A stretch of DNA of 64,000 nt, taken from the NCBI RefSeq assembly GCF_024505145.1, contig NZ_JANIAA010000001.1, positions 744,001-808,000 on the forward strand, given 5' to 3'. This stretch comes from Streptomyces rugosispiralis. Its GTDB lineage: Bacteria > Actinomycetota > Actinomycetes > Streptomycetales > Streptomycetaceae. This document shows, piece by piece, positions 25,106-33,016 of this stretch (position 1 is its first letter; the number at the start of each line of letters is the position of its first letter). Under the pieces are notes generated by a model. That model worked only from the letters and a program-made list of their open reading frames with translations, did not search any database and was not told the origin of the DNA. Both the position numbers and the translations under genes were made by a program.

Positions 25106-26704
25106 TCAGCCGGTGTGCACCGCGTAGGACGTGTCCCCGCACGCCGGGTCCTGGACATGCCGGGCCCGCCGTCCGCGGCCGCCGAACCGGGAGCCGAGCC
25201 AGCCGAGCAGAAACCCCGCCGGAATGGTGATCAGGCCCGGATTGCGGAGCGGGAACCAGTGGAAGTCGCGCTCGGGGAAGACCGCGAGCGGGTTGCCGGA
25301 GATCGCCGGGGAGAAGGCCATGGCCACGCCGGTGAGCAGCAGCCCCCCGTACAGCGCCCAGCGCAGTCCGTTCACCGTGAAGCCGCGCCACAGGGTGCCG
25401 TAGAGCACGACGGGCAGCAGGGCCGAGGCGGCGGCCGCGAAGGTGAAGGAGATCAGGACCTGCCGGTTCCAGTGCTGGGTGGCGATGGCGAGGACGACGG
25501 CCGCGACGCCGACGACCACGATGGCCGTACGGGCGGCGGCCAGCTCCCGGTTCGCCGAGAGCCCGCCCTTGAAGACGACCTTGGCCAGGACGTCATGGGC
25601 GAGGGAGGCCGCGGCGGCCAGGGTGAGTCCGGCGACCGCCGCGAGGGTGGTGGCGACGACCGCGCAGGCCACCACGGAGAAGAGCAGACTCTGGTCGGCC
25701 TCCTGCGCCGCCGGGTCCAGGGCGAGGGTGAGCAGCAGCAGCGAGTCGCTGCCCGTGGGGTCGGCGGCGCGCAGTGCGCGGGCGCCGACGACGGCGGTGG
25801 CTCCGGCGCCCACGATCACGATCAGCCCGAGGATGGTGGTGACCGCGCCCACCGCCCAGGTGGTGGCGGCGCGGGCGGCCCGCATGCCGCGGATCGGGTG
25901 GAGCCGCATGGTGAGGTGGGGCATGCAGGCCGCGCCGAGGGCGAGGGTGAGCTGGACGCTGATGACGTCAAGACGGCCGCTGAGGGAGTCCCCGTACTGG
26001 CGGCCGGACTGCCAGAAGCCGTCGCCGTAGCCACTGGCGTCGGCAGCGGCGTCGAAGAGGGTGGCCGGGTTCCAGGAGAAGCGCTTCAGCACCAGACAGG
26101 CGAGCAGGACGAACGCGGCGAGCAGCAGCACCGTCTTGAGGATCTGGACGAACCCGGTGCCCTTCATCCCGCCGAGGGCGGCGTAGCAGACCATGAGCGA
26201 GCCGATGAAGACGGTGCAGCCGGTGACCGCGCCGCCTCCGGGGATGCCGAGCAGCAGCGCCAGCATGGCGCCCGCGCCGTTGAGCTGGACCAGCAGCAGC
26301 GGCATGACGACCACCAGCACCACGACGGCGGTGCCGGTGCGGGCGGGGCGCTCGCTCAGCCGCTCGGAGAGGACGTCGCCGAGGGTGAACCGCCCCCGCC
26401 CGCACAGCGGTCCGGAGAGGACCAGCATGAACATCAGGATGGAGAGCACGGTGGAGGTGGCGATGAGCACGCCGTCGAATCCGGCCAGGGCGATGGTGCC
26501 GGTGGTGCTGAGCACGGTGGCGGCGGAGATGTAGTCGCCCGCGATGGCCAGGCCGTTCTGCATCGGGCTGAGCGCGCCGGTGCCCAGGTAGAACTCGGTG
26601 GGGTCGTCGTTGCCGGTGGCCGCGAGGATGCACAGCAGGAACGAGACCGCCATGAAGCCCGCGAAGAGCACGAACGCGAGCGTTCTGGGGTCGAGGAAGC
26701 TCAC
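25106..26704 (-). CDS. sodium:solute symporter (cation/acetate ActP-like)
   Basis: 532 residues with about 13 membrane helices of the SSS family. Recognisable parts are FYLGTGALSPMQNGLAIAGDYISAA near the N-terminus (sodium/substrate helix), CYAALGGMKGTGFVQILK, and LGAACMPHLTMRLHPIRG, all close to ActP-type monocarboxylate uptake systems. The GTG start (26704) follows GGGGGAG and overlaps the stop of the upstream small membrane protein gene by 4 nt. That arrangement is like yjcH-actP, where a DUF485 protein precedes acetate permease. The CdaR-type regulator upstream may control the pair. Confidence 0.9.
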   Translation of the reverse strand: MSFLDPRTLAFVLFAGFMAVSFLLCILAATGNDDPTEFYLGTGALSPMQNGLAIAGDYISAATVLSTTGTIALAGFDGVLIATSTVLSILMFMLVLSGPLCGRGRFTLGDVLSERLSERPARTGTAVVVLVVVMPLLLVQLNGAGAMLALLLGIPGGGAVTGCTVFIGSLMVCYAALGGMKGTGFVQILKTVLLLAAFVLLACLVLKRFSWNPATLFDAAADASGYGDGFWQSGRQYGDSLSGRLDVISVQLTLALGAACMPHLTMRLHPIRGMRAARAATTWAVGAVTTILGLIVIVGAGATAVVGARALRAADPTGSDSLLLLTLALDPAAQEADQSLLFSVVACAVVATTLAAVAGLTLAAAASLAHDVLAKVVFKGGLSANRELAAARTAIVVVGVAAVVLAIATQHWNRQVLISFTFAAAASALLPVVLYGTLWRGFTVNGLRWALYGGLLLTGVAMAFSPAISGNPLAVFPERDFHWFPLRNPGLITIPAGFLLGWLGSRFGGRGRRARHVQDPACGDTSYAVHTG

Positions 26705-27033
26705 CGCTCCCCCTCCCCCGTGACGCCGGCCCGGCGGTGGGACCGGGCCAGGACGGTGAGCAGCACCGCCGTGTCCAGGCCGATCAGCATGGCGCCCACG
26801 GTGAACCCGCCGCCCGCGCCGAGGTTGACGACGCCTTCGGCGGCGCAGTTGACCACCACGGCGGCCATATGACAGGTGAGCGCGGTGCAGGCCGCCCGCG
26901 CCGGCCAGGGCCACGGCCGCTGCCACGGTGAGCGCCGTGTCGGCGGAGGCGGTGGCGCGGGGCGGGGCGGGAACGTGGCGGTGCGGGACGGGGTGGAAGG
27001 AAACGGACCCCAGGGGCGGTCGTGGTCGGACAT
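26701..27033 (-). CDS. DUF485-like small membrane protein with two apparent compensating frameshifts
   Basis: The ATG at 27033 has a perfect AAGGAG site and the 110-residue frame ends coupled to the symporter. The C-terminal half (HMAAVVVNCAAEGVVNL, then GFTVGAMLIGLDTAVLLTVL) looks like a YjcH/DUF485 membrane protein. The stretch between about 26890 and 26965 reads as an unnatural PPPPPTRRSPWQRPWPWP in this frame. One frame over it reads SADTALTVAAAVALAGAG, a normal hydrophobic helix with ideal codon bias. A one-base loss near the C-rich run at ~26958-26970 and a one-base gain near ~26889-26902 would explain this. It may be a sequencing artefact or a real diverged protein. Confidence 0.6.
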   Translation of the reverse strand: MSDHDRPWGPFPSTPSRTATFPPRPAPPPPPTRRSPWQRPWPWPARAACTALTCHMAAVVVNCAAEGVVNLGAGGGFTVGAMLIGLDTAVLLTVLARSHRRAGVTGEGER

Positions 27034-27201
27034 GTCGCGGCTCCTTGTGCGGGCTCCGTCCCGGGTCGCCGGGACGGAATCGCCACGACAGCAGGTCAGA
27101 AGGGTCGCGTACAGCCCAACCGGCGGACCGTGTGACGGGCGCACATGATCGGCGCGGGGCCGTTGTGCACGCCCACATCGGCTCAGGCGGACGGGTGGGT
27201 C

Positions 27202-28551
27202 TCAGGACGTCAGCAGCCGGTGCGCGGACAGCGCGAGCGACAACTCCACGACCTCGCGCGGGTGGTCCAGCGAACGGCCGGTCAACTGCTCGTAGCGGCG
27301 CAGCCGGTTGAGCACCGTGTTGCGGTGGCAGAACAGCAGCCCGCCCGCGCGGCGCGCCGATCCCCCGGCCTCCAGCCAGGCGGCCAGCGTCGTCAGCAGC
27401 GTCTCCCGGTCGGTGGACTCCAGCGCCAGGACCGGTCCGAGCATCCGCTCGGCGAGTGCGGTGCCGAGGTCCGGGGAGCACACCACCAGCGCCTCCGGAT
27501 AGCGCTCCTCCAGCAGCGCCGCCGACCCGGCGGCCGGGCGGGTGCGCAGCGCCGTATCGGCGAGTCTGCGGGCCGTGTTGATCGCGGCGAGGCCGGTCAC
27601 GGCGGGGCTGACCCCGGCCCGTGCGCCGGGCGGCAGTTCCAGCCCGCGCACCAGCCGCTCCACGCCGGTGCCGCCGTCGCCGCCATTGCCGTCGCCGTCG
27701 CGTTCGCCGTCGCCGTCGCCGTCGCCGAGCAGCACGATGGCGTGGGCGGTGCCCTCCGCCGTGTGCCAGACCGTACGGAGTCCGTCGCCCACCTTGACGG
27801 AGTGCGGCGTCCGGCACGGTGCGTCGGCGTCCTCCAGCGCCACGACCGCGTAACGCCCCTGTTCGGGCAGGCCGAGGACCTGCTCCGCCTCGGGGAAGTC
27901 GCTCACCCGGGCGGTGCCGTCGAGCAGGGCCGCGACGATGATCCGGTAGCGGTTCTCGCGGTGCCAGGAGAGCTGCCGCTCGACCTCCTGGTAGGCCGTG
28001 GCGACGAGGGTGCAGTGCTCGTCGACGAAGTTCCACACATCGGCGGCGACATGGACCAGCGACTGGGCGCCGAGCGGGTCCTCCTTGGACGCGGTCTCCA
28101 GGAGTTGCTCCCAGACCACGGTGCAGCCGATGCGGTACGCGTGCAGCAGGGCGTCCAGCGGAAAGCCCTGGGCGGCGCGGTCGGTGCCGATCCGCCACGC
28201 ACAGGACCTGGCGGATTCACGCGTCTCCTTCGGGTGCACCAGCGAGCGCACATTGTGGCTGAGCGAGTCATGGACCTCCCGCCACACCTCGTGCGGGTCC
28301 ACGGCGGCGGAACGGTAGGCGGGCTCCCGCTCCTTCATCAGCGCGACGATACGGTCCGTCAGCCGTGGCACCTCCTCGATGAGCACCCGGGCGGTGCGGT
28401 GCAGCAGCGCCACGGTCTCGCCGTCGGCCCGGGACCGGATCGGCGGGCGGGCGGCGGGCATCCGGGGCGTCGTCCGGACCCGGTCGGCGGACAGGCGGGG
28501 GGCGCGGCCCATGGCGGGGACGGAAGCGCGGGAGCCGGTGACTGGGTGCAT
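27202..28551 (-). CDS. CdaR/PucR-type transcriptional regulator
   Basis: 449 residues. An N-terminal helical RsbR/PucR-like sensory domain occupies about 45-205, a middle domain ~205-360, and the C-terminal HTH_30 segment contains LFCHRNTVLNRLRRYEQLTG, the hallmark of CdaR/PucR regulators. The middle domain includes a Gly/Asp tract encoded by a GCCGTC hexanucleotide run (27671-27729). ATG 28551 follows GGAGGAACG. It lies upstream of the DUF485-like/symporter genes on the same strand (168-bp gap) and probably senses a related small carboxylate, although no direct evidence is visible. Confidence 0.85.
   Translation of the reverse strand: MHPVTGSRASVPAMGRAPRLSADRVRTTPRMPAARPPIRSRADGETVALLHRTARVLIEEVPRLTDRIVALMKEREPAYRSAAVDPHEVWREVHDSLSHNVRSLVHPKETRESARSCAWRIGTDRAAQGFPLDALLHAYRIGCTVVWEQLLETASKEDPLGAQSLVHVAADVWNFVDEHCTLVATAYQEVERQLSWHRENRYRIIVAALLDGTARVSDFPEAEQVLGLPEQGRYAVVALEDADAPCRTPHSVKVGDGLRTVWHTAEGTAHAIVLLGDGDGDGERDGDGNGGDGGTGVERLVRGLELPPGARAGVSPAVTGLAAINTARRLADTALRTRPAAGSAALLEERYPEALVVCSPDLGTALAERMLGPVLALESTDRETLLTTLAAWLEAGGSARRAGGLLFCHRNTVLNRLRRYEQLTGRSLDHPREVVELSLALSAHRLLTS
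27671..27729. repeat. hexanucleotide (GCCGTC)n tract inside the CdaR gene
   Basis: Imperfect 6-bp units encode an alternating Gly-Asp stretch in the regulator. Unit loss or gain would keep the reading frame. Confidence 0.5.
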
Positions 28552-28763
28552 GGACGTTCCTCCACCTGTGACGGGCAATGCGCAGCTCAACGCGGCAGCG
28601 TGAGGCCACGGCCAGGTTTGTTACCAGAGCCTGCATGGCTATTGCACCATCGGCATACCGGCGGGTCGGTGTCTTCCGCGAATTCTCCCGGCGCCCACCG
28701 GGTGGCGAGGCGAGCCGCGGGATATGCTGTCGATCACTTGAATCTTCGGGGGGAGAGTTCCGC

Positions 28764-29213
28764 ATGCTCGATCGTCTGGCGGTCCATGAGCTGATCCACC
28801 GCTGGTGGTTCGCCTTCGACGAGGGGCAGTTCGACGTCTGGCCCGAGCTGCTGACCGAGGACATCCACATCACCTCCCGCTCGGACACCGGCAAGTCCCC
28901 GTACGAGGAGTACATCGCCTCCGACAACCGGGGCCGCGAGCAGGTCATCGCCTGGCAGCGGCAGCACCGCGAGGCGGCCGGCTATCCGCTGCGCCACAAC
29001 GCCTCGAACATCCATATCGAGCGGGTCGACGGCGATGACATCTCGGTGGTGTCGTACATGTACGCCACCAACATCACCGACGGTCAGATCACCCCGATCG
29101 CCGGCGGCGTGGTCCGCTGCGTGGTCCGTTCCGACGGCGCCGCCTACCGCCTCGCGGAGCTCCACACCGTGCTGGACACCCATGCGGTGGCCTTCACCGA
29201 GCGCCAGGCGTAG
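28764..29213 (+). CDS. SnoaL-like / NTF2-fold protein
   Basis: 149 residues with the cone-shaped NTF2 pattern: N-terminal helices (LAVHELIHRWWFAFDEGQFDVWPELLTEDIHI), a central helix, then strands with LRHNASNIHIERVDGD and the closing LAELHTVLDTH. This fold serves polyketide cyclases, isomerases and dehydratases such as SnoaL, as well as many proteins of unknown role; catalytic residues cannot be assigned. ATG 28764 follows GGGGGAGAG. It is divergent from the CdaR regulator (212-bp gap) and convergent with the sapA-like gene across a hairpin terminator. Confidence 0.78.
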   Translation: MLDRLAVHELIHRWWFAFDEGQFDVWPELLTEDIHITSRSDTGKSPYEEYIASDNRGREQVIAWQRQHREAAGYPLRHNASNIHIERVDGDDISVVSYMYATNITDGQITPIAGGVVRCVVRSDGAAYRLAELHTVLDTHAVAFTERQA

Positions 29214-29220
29214 CGATGGC

Positions 29221-29247
29221 GGCGGTCACCTCGAAGAGGTGACCGCC
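29221..29247. terminator. 12-bp perfect stem, GAA loop
   Basis: GGCGGTCACCTC pairs with GAGGTGACCGCC. It lies between convergent genes and can serve both. Confidence 0.75.
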
Positions 29248-29297
29248 GCTCCCCCGTGTGATCCCTTGTCGGCTCTGCCGACCGTGTGGCTCCGGGC

Positions 29298-29744
29298 TTA
29301 CCAGCCCTTGGTCACGCGGTAGGCCTTCAGGGATCCGCAGTTCGATCCGTAGGTCCAGGTCGACTGGTTGTCGATGCCTCCGGCCCAGTCCACGCACTTG
29401 CCGCGCCCGTCGCCGTACACCGGGCCCGCGTACGAGGTGTACGCGCCGCTGTCCTCGGCCGACTCGTCGGCGCCCTGAACGTACAGGTAGGCGAACATGG
29501 GAACCGGCTTGCCCGTGGCGTTCCGGACGGTGACCACGCAGTTCTTGCCCTTGGCGGAGTTGTAGGTGAGGAAGACGGTGCCCTTGGAGCCGATGGGCGC
29601 CGTGTTCACCACCTTGTACCCGCTGCCGCACACCCCGTTGTACGAGGCCGTGGCGGTGGCGGACGCCTGCGGCGTCATAGCCACGGTGCCCGCGATGGCG
29701 GTGGCGAGGACCGCGGTGGCGGCCATACGGCGAGAAAGATTCAT
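29298..29744 (-). CDS. sapA: spore-associated protein A (SapA)-like secreted protein
   Basis: 148 residues. The signal peptide (1-30, cleavage near ASA) is followed by a compact secreted domain with four cysteines and the segments YNGVCGSGYKVVNTAPIG, GTVFLTYNSAKGKNCV and YTSYAGPVYG. This pattern matches SapA of Streptomyces, a small protein recovered from spore surfaces. The gene name rests on memory of that sequence and not on a search. It is probably developmentally regulated. It is divergent from the LPMO gene, with 196 bp between them. Confidence 0.8.
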   Translation of the reverse strand: MNLSRRMAATAVLATAIAGTVAMTPQASATATASYNGVCGSGYKVVNTAPIGSKGTVFLTYNSAKGKNCVVTVRNATGKPVPMFAYLYVQGADESAEDSGAYTSYAGPVYGDGRGKCVDWAGGIDNQSTWTYGSNCGSLKAYRVTKGW

Positions 29745-29940
29745 TTGTCCCCCTTAATGATTCTTCATGGGCGTAGGCGCTGTTTGCGTCTGCCTAGGGA
29801 GACATGCGGAGATGGCGGATGGTTGTACGCCGTCATGACCCGGCTTACGGCGGCCCGTTGAACGCACGGACCGGGCCTCCCGTACTCCTCGGGACGGGCG
29901 AGCCGCCCGTCGCCGCACCGACCCCGGAGGGCCGCACCGG

Positions 29941-30810
29941 ATGATCTCGTACCGCACCGCCGCCGTGGGCGCCCTTCTCGGGGCCCTTCCCTGTCTGTTC
30001 ACCGCGCTGGCCGCTCAGCCCGCCCAGGCGCACGGGGCGCCGACGGACCCGGTGAGCCGGACGTTCGCCTGCTCACCCGAGGGCGGGGGCGCGGCGCGGT
30101 CGGCGGCGTGCTGGGCGGCCCGAGCCGCCAACGGCCCGGAGGCGGCGGACTGGGACAACCTGCGGATCGCGGGGGTGGCGGGCAAGGACCGGGAGCGGAT
30201 CCCGGACGGAAAGCTGTGCGGCGGGGGCCTGGAGGCGTACCGGGGTCTGGACCTGCCGCGCGCCGACTGGCCTTCGACGCGGCTGTCGGCCGGGGCGGAC
30301 CTCACCCTCACCTACCGGTCGACCATCCCGCACACGGGGACCTTCGAGCTGTATCTCACCAAGGAGGGCTACGACCCGACGCGGCCGCTGAAGTGGTCCG
30401 ATCTGGAGGCGAAGCCGTTCGCCACGGCCGAGGACCCGGCGCTGGTGGACGACGCGTACCACATCAAGGCCACGCTGCCCGCCGACCGGACCGGCCGTCA
30501 GCTGATCTACACCATCTGGCGGAACACCAGTACCCCGGACACCTACTACTCCTGCTCCGACGTGGTGTTGGGAGCCCCGGCGAAGGGCTCCTCGGACGAC
30601 GCGTCCCCGCCGTCGTCCGAGGTCGCCGTCCCGCCGTCCCGGGCGGCCGCGGCGCCCTCCCGGGCCGCCTCCGATGCCTCCCGCGCCACCTCCGCCGCCG
30701 ACGAAGACGACGGGAGCAGCACTCCGGTGCTGCTCGCCGGTGGCGCGTCCGTGCTGGTGCTCGGCGCGGGTGTCGCCGCCACCGTACGACGGCGACGCCC
30801 AAGCCGCTGA
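29941..30810 (+). CDS. AA10 lytic polysaccharide monooxygenase with C-terminal membrane anchor
   Basis: 289 residues. A signal peptide ends AQA-HGAP, leaving His31 as the mature N-terminal residue. With His131 (STIPHTGTF) it forms the copper histidine brace. The AA10 domain has four or more cysteines (FACSP, ACWAA, LCGGG, YSCSDV). It is followed by a Ser/Ala/Pro-rich linker (about 222-258), a hydrophobic helix (LLAGGASVLVLGAGVAA) and an RRRR tail. The enzyme should therefore stay attached to the membrane, like LpmP-type proteins linked to glycan synthesis at hyphal tips, rather than being a free chitin/cellulose degrader. That role is an inference. Confidence 0.88.
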   Translation: MISYRTAAVGALLGALPCLFTALAAQPAQAHGAPTDPVSRTFACSPEGGGAARSAACWAARAANGPEAADWDNLRIAGVAGKDRERIPDGKLCGGGLEAYRGLDLPRADWPSTRLSAGADLTLTYRSTIPHTGTFELYLTKEGYDPTRPLKWSDLEAKPFATAEDPALVDDAYHIKATLPADRTGRQLIYTIWRNTSTPDTYYSCSDVVLGAPAKGSSDDASPPSSEVAVPPSRAAAAPSRAASDASRATSAADEDDGSSTPVLLAGGASVLVLGAGVAATVRRRRPSR

Positions 30811-30835
30811 CCGGCCCTTCCGTACTGGCAGTTCG

Positions 30836-31699
30836 TCACCGGTAGCCGTGCCGGGCCGTGACATGGCGCGGGTAGTAGCGCTCGTCGGGCGCGGGCCGGT
30901 ACTCCTTCCAGCGCGGGGTGTCGCCGGTGGGCTGGTCGCCGAGTACGGTCACCCGCTGCCCCCTGCGGGGCCCGGTGTAGTCGTTGACGGCCAGGTGCTG
31001 GGTGGCGCGGTTGTCCCACATCGCGACGGCGCCGGGCTGCCAGCGGTAGCGGCAGTTGAACCGGGGCGACTCGGAGTGCTCGAAGAGGTACTGCAGCAGG
31101 GCGTCGCTCTCCGGGCGGCTGAGCTGCGGGATGTGCGAGGTCCACATGCGCGTGACGTACAGCGAGCGCCTGCCGGTCTCGGGGTGGATCCGCACCACCG
31201 GGTGTTCGGCGGAGTGTTCGCCGGTCTGCGGGGTGTTGAGGACGTGGACTGCGGTGAGCCCGTCGAGGAGTTCGCGCATCGGCTCGGAGAGCGTCTCGTA
31301 GACCAGGTACTGGTTGCTCCACATGGTGTCGCCACCGGAGGCGGGGCACACCTGGAGATGGAGGATCGAGGCGACCGGCGGATTGGGCTGGAAGGTCACG
31401 TCGATGTGCCACTCGTCGGCCTTGGCACCCTGGTCCGCGTCCAGCACGACGATCTCGGGATGGCCGTCCACCTTCGGCAGGAACGGATGGACCTCCAGCT
31501 CCCCCAGCCTCCGCCCCAGGGCGATATGCGCCTCCGGGGTGAGGTGTTCCTGGTCCGGGAAGAAGACCACGAGGTGCTTGAGCAGCAAGTCATGGACGCG
31601 CTCGAAGAGTTCGTCGGTGAGCTCGGTCAGATCGACACCGCGGATCTCCGCGCCGAGCGCTCCGGAGACGGGGGTCACGACCAGTTCGGGAGTGGGCAT
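30836..31699 (-). CDS. TauD/TfdA-family Fe(II)/2-oxoglutarate dioxygenase
   Basis: 287 residues. The facial triad is His98-x-Asp100 (DEWHIDVTF) and His235 ([11 protein letters not shown]), with the 2-oxoglutarate-binding Arg after it (RRGQRV). Overall length and the opening [14 protein letters not shown] match taurine/alpha-ketoglutarate dioxygenases. It is the last gene of the minus-strand terpenoid operon, 12 bp after the FAD monooxygenase gene, so a tailoring hydroxylation or desaturation is plausible. A stand-alone sulfonate or other catabolic role cannot be excluded. Confidence 0.9.
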   Translation of the reverse strand: MPTPELVVTPVSGALGAEIRGVDLTELTDELFERVHDLLLKHLVVFFPDQEHLTPEAHIALGRRLGELEVHPFLPKVDGHPEIVVLDADQGAKADEWHIDVTFQPNPPVASILHLQVCPASGGDTMWSNQYLVYETLSEPMRELLDGLTAVHVLNTPQTGEHSAEHPVVRIHPETGRRSLYVTRMWTSHIPQLSRPESDALLQYLFEHSESPRFNCRYRWQPGAVAMWDNRATQHLAVNDYTGPRRGQRVTVLGDQPTGDTPRWKEYRPAPDERYYPRHVTARHGYR

Positions 31700-31711
31700 G
31701 GGAATCCGTCC

Positions 31712-33016
31712 TCACATGGGTTGCGGTCGGCCGGCCGGTGCGGCCGGCACTCGGTGGGCGCGCGGATCGGGGAGGAGACCGAGCTGCTGCAGCCGGTCCA
31801 GCAGGGTCAGCGGGCGTGGGCCGAGGCCCGACATGTTGTGGGTGACGGTGTGCAGCAGCCTGGGGTTGGCGCCGGTGTGACGCACGGCCCGGCGGCCCAG
31901 GACCCGGCCGCGCCACGACAGATCGGTGACCATCCGCGCCGCGTTGCCGCTGGTCGTGGCCGCCTGGGCGAGCAGCGGCAACTGCCGGTCGTGGTAGTCG
32001 CGCAGTGCGCCGTCCACGGCCACGGCCGACATCTCGCCGATGCGCTCCAGATGGCCCGCCAGCCGCTCGGCGAGGGCACCGGCGCTGGTGATGGCGGTGT
32101 TCATGCCCTGCGCGGCCATCGGGTGTACGGCGTACGCGGCCTCGCCGACCAGCGCGAGGCCGCGGTCGGCCAGCCGGGGCGACAGCAGCCGTCCGACGGG
32201 CAGCGTCTGGCGGCTGTCGAGATGGGCGAGCAGGGGCGCGGTCAGCGGTTCCAGGGCGGGCACCTGGGACAGCGCCCTGGCCGCCCAGCCGGCCAGTCCC
32301 CGGCGTGCCGTGACGCCGCGCAGCTCATCGGGCCCGGCCTGGAGGTAGAGCCGCAGCCGGCCGCCGGGCAGCGGATAGAGCAGCCGCAGCCCCCGGTCGG
32401 TGACATACGCGGAGAAGTCATCGGCCCGCGTCGCCGCGTCGGCGTCGCCGATGTCGAACGAGACCAACCGGTGCGGGTAGTCGACCCGCCGGGCCTCGAT
32501 GCCCGCCCAGGACCGCAGCCGTGAGGAGATGCCGTCGGCGGCGACCACGAGCGGGGCCCGCTCCTCGTGCACCCTGCCGCCCTCCGCCAGCCGCAGTCCG
32601 GTGATCCGTCCGGAGTCGTCGCGCAGCGGCGCCTCCGCGCGCACACCCCGGCGCAGTTCCACACCCGGCCCGAGGCTCTCGGCCAGGGCGGCGAGGATGG
32701 CCGTGTGGTCATGGGCCAGCAACCACTGGTCGGGAGCGGGCAGTTGGCCGTAGTCGAGGGACATCAGCGCGGTGCCGCGCGGATCGCGGACGACCAGCCG
32801 TCCGAGCCGGACCGCGCCCCGGGCGTCGAGCCGCTTCTCCACACCCCAGGAGCGCAGCAGGCGCAGCGCGCCCGGCTGGAGCACCTCGCCCTTGGCGATC
32901 GGGCGGATCCTCGGCTGCTTGTCGACCACCAGGACGTCCAGTCCGAGGCCGCCGAGCGCACGGGCCGCCGCGAGGCCGCCGACGCCCGCCCCGCACACCA
33001 GCACATCGGGGCTCAT
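31712..33016 (-). CDS. FAD-dependent monooxygenase (PHBH/squalene-epoxidase-like)
   Basis: 434 residues. FAD-binding GAGVGGLAAARAL at the N-terminus, the DG motif VVAADGISSRLRSW (about 158-171), and GEAAYAVHPMAAQGMNTAI (the GD motif region) establish the class A flavoprotein monooxygenase group. A C-terminal helical region could contact membrane-bound substrates, as in squalene epoxidase. The ATG overlaps the stop of the cyclase-like gene by 4 nt, so the two proteins should be made in equal amounts. Epoxidation of a polyprenyl chain for cyclisation is the attractive inference from this pairing. Confidence 0.88.
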   Translation of the reverse strand: MSPDVLVCGAGVGGLAAARALGGLGLDVLVVDKQPRIRPIAKGEVLQPGALRLLRSWGVEKRLDARGAVRLGRLVVRDPRGTALMSLDYGQLPAPDQWLLAHDHTAILAALAESLGPGVELRRGVRAEAPLRDDSGRITGLRLAEGGRVHEERAPLVVAADGISSRLRSWAGIEARRVDYPHRLVSFDIGDADAATRADDFSAYVTDRGLRLLYPLPGGRLRLYLQAGPDELRGVTARRGLAGWAARALSQVPALEPLTAPLLAHLDSRQTLPVGRLLSPRLADRGLALVGEAAYAVHPMAAQGMNTAITSAGALAERLAGHLERIGEMSAVAVDGALRDYHDRQLPLLAQAATTSGNAARMVTDLSWRGRVLGRRAVRHTGANPRLLHTVTHNMSGLGPRPLTLLDRLQQLGLLPDPRAHRVPAAPAGRPQPM

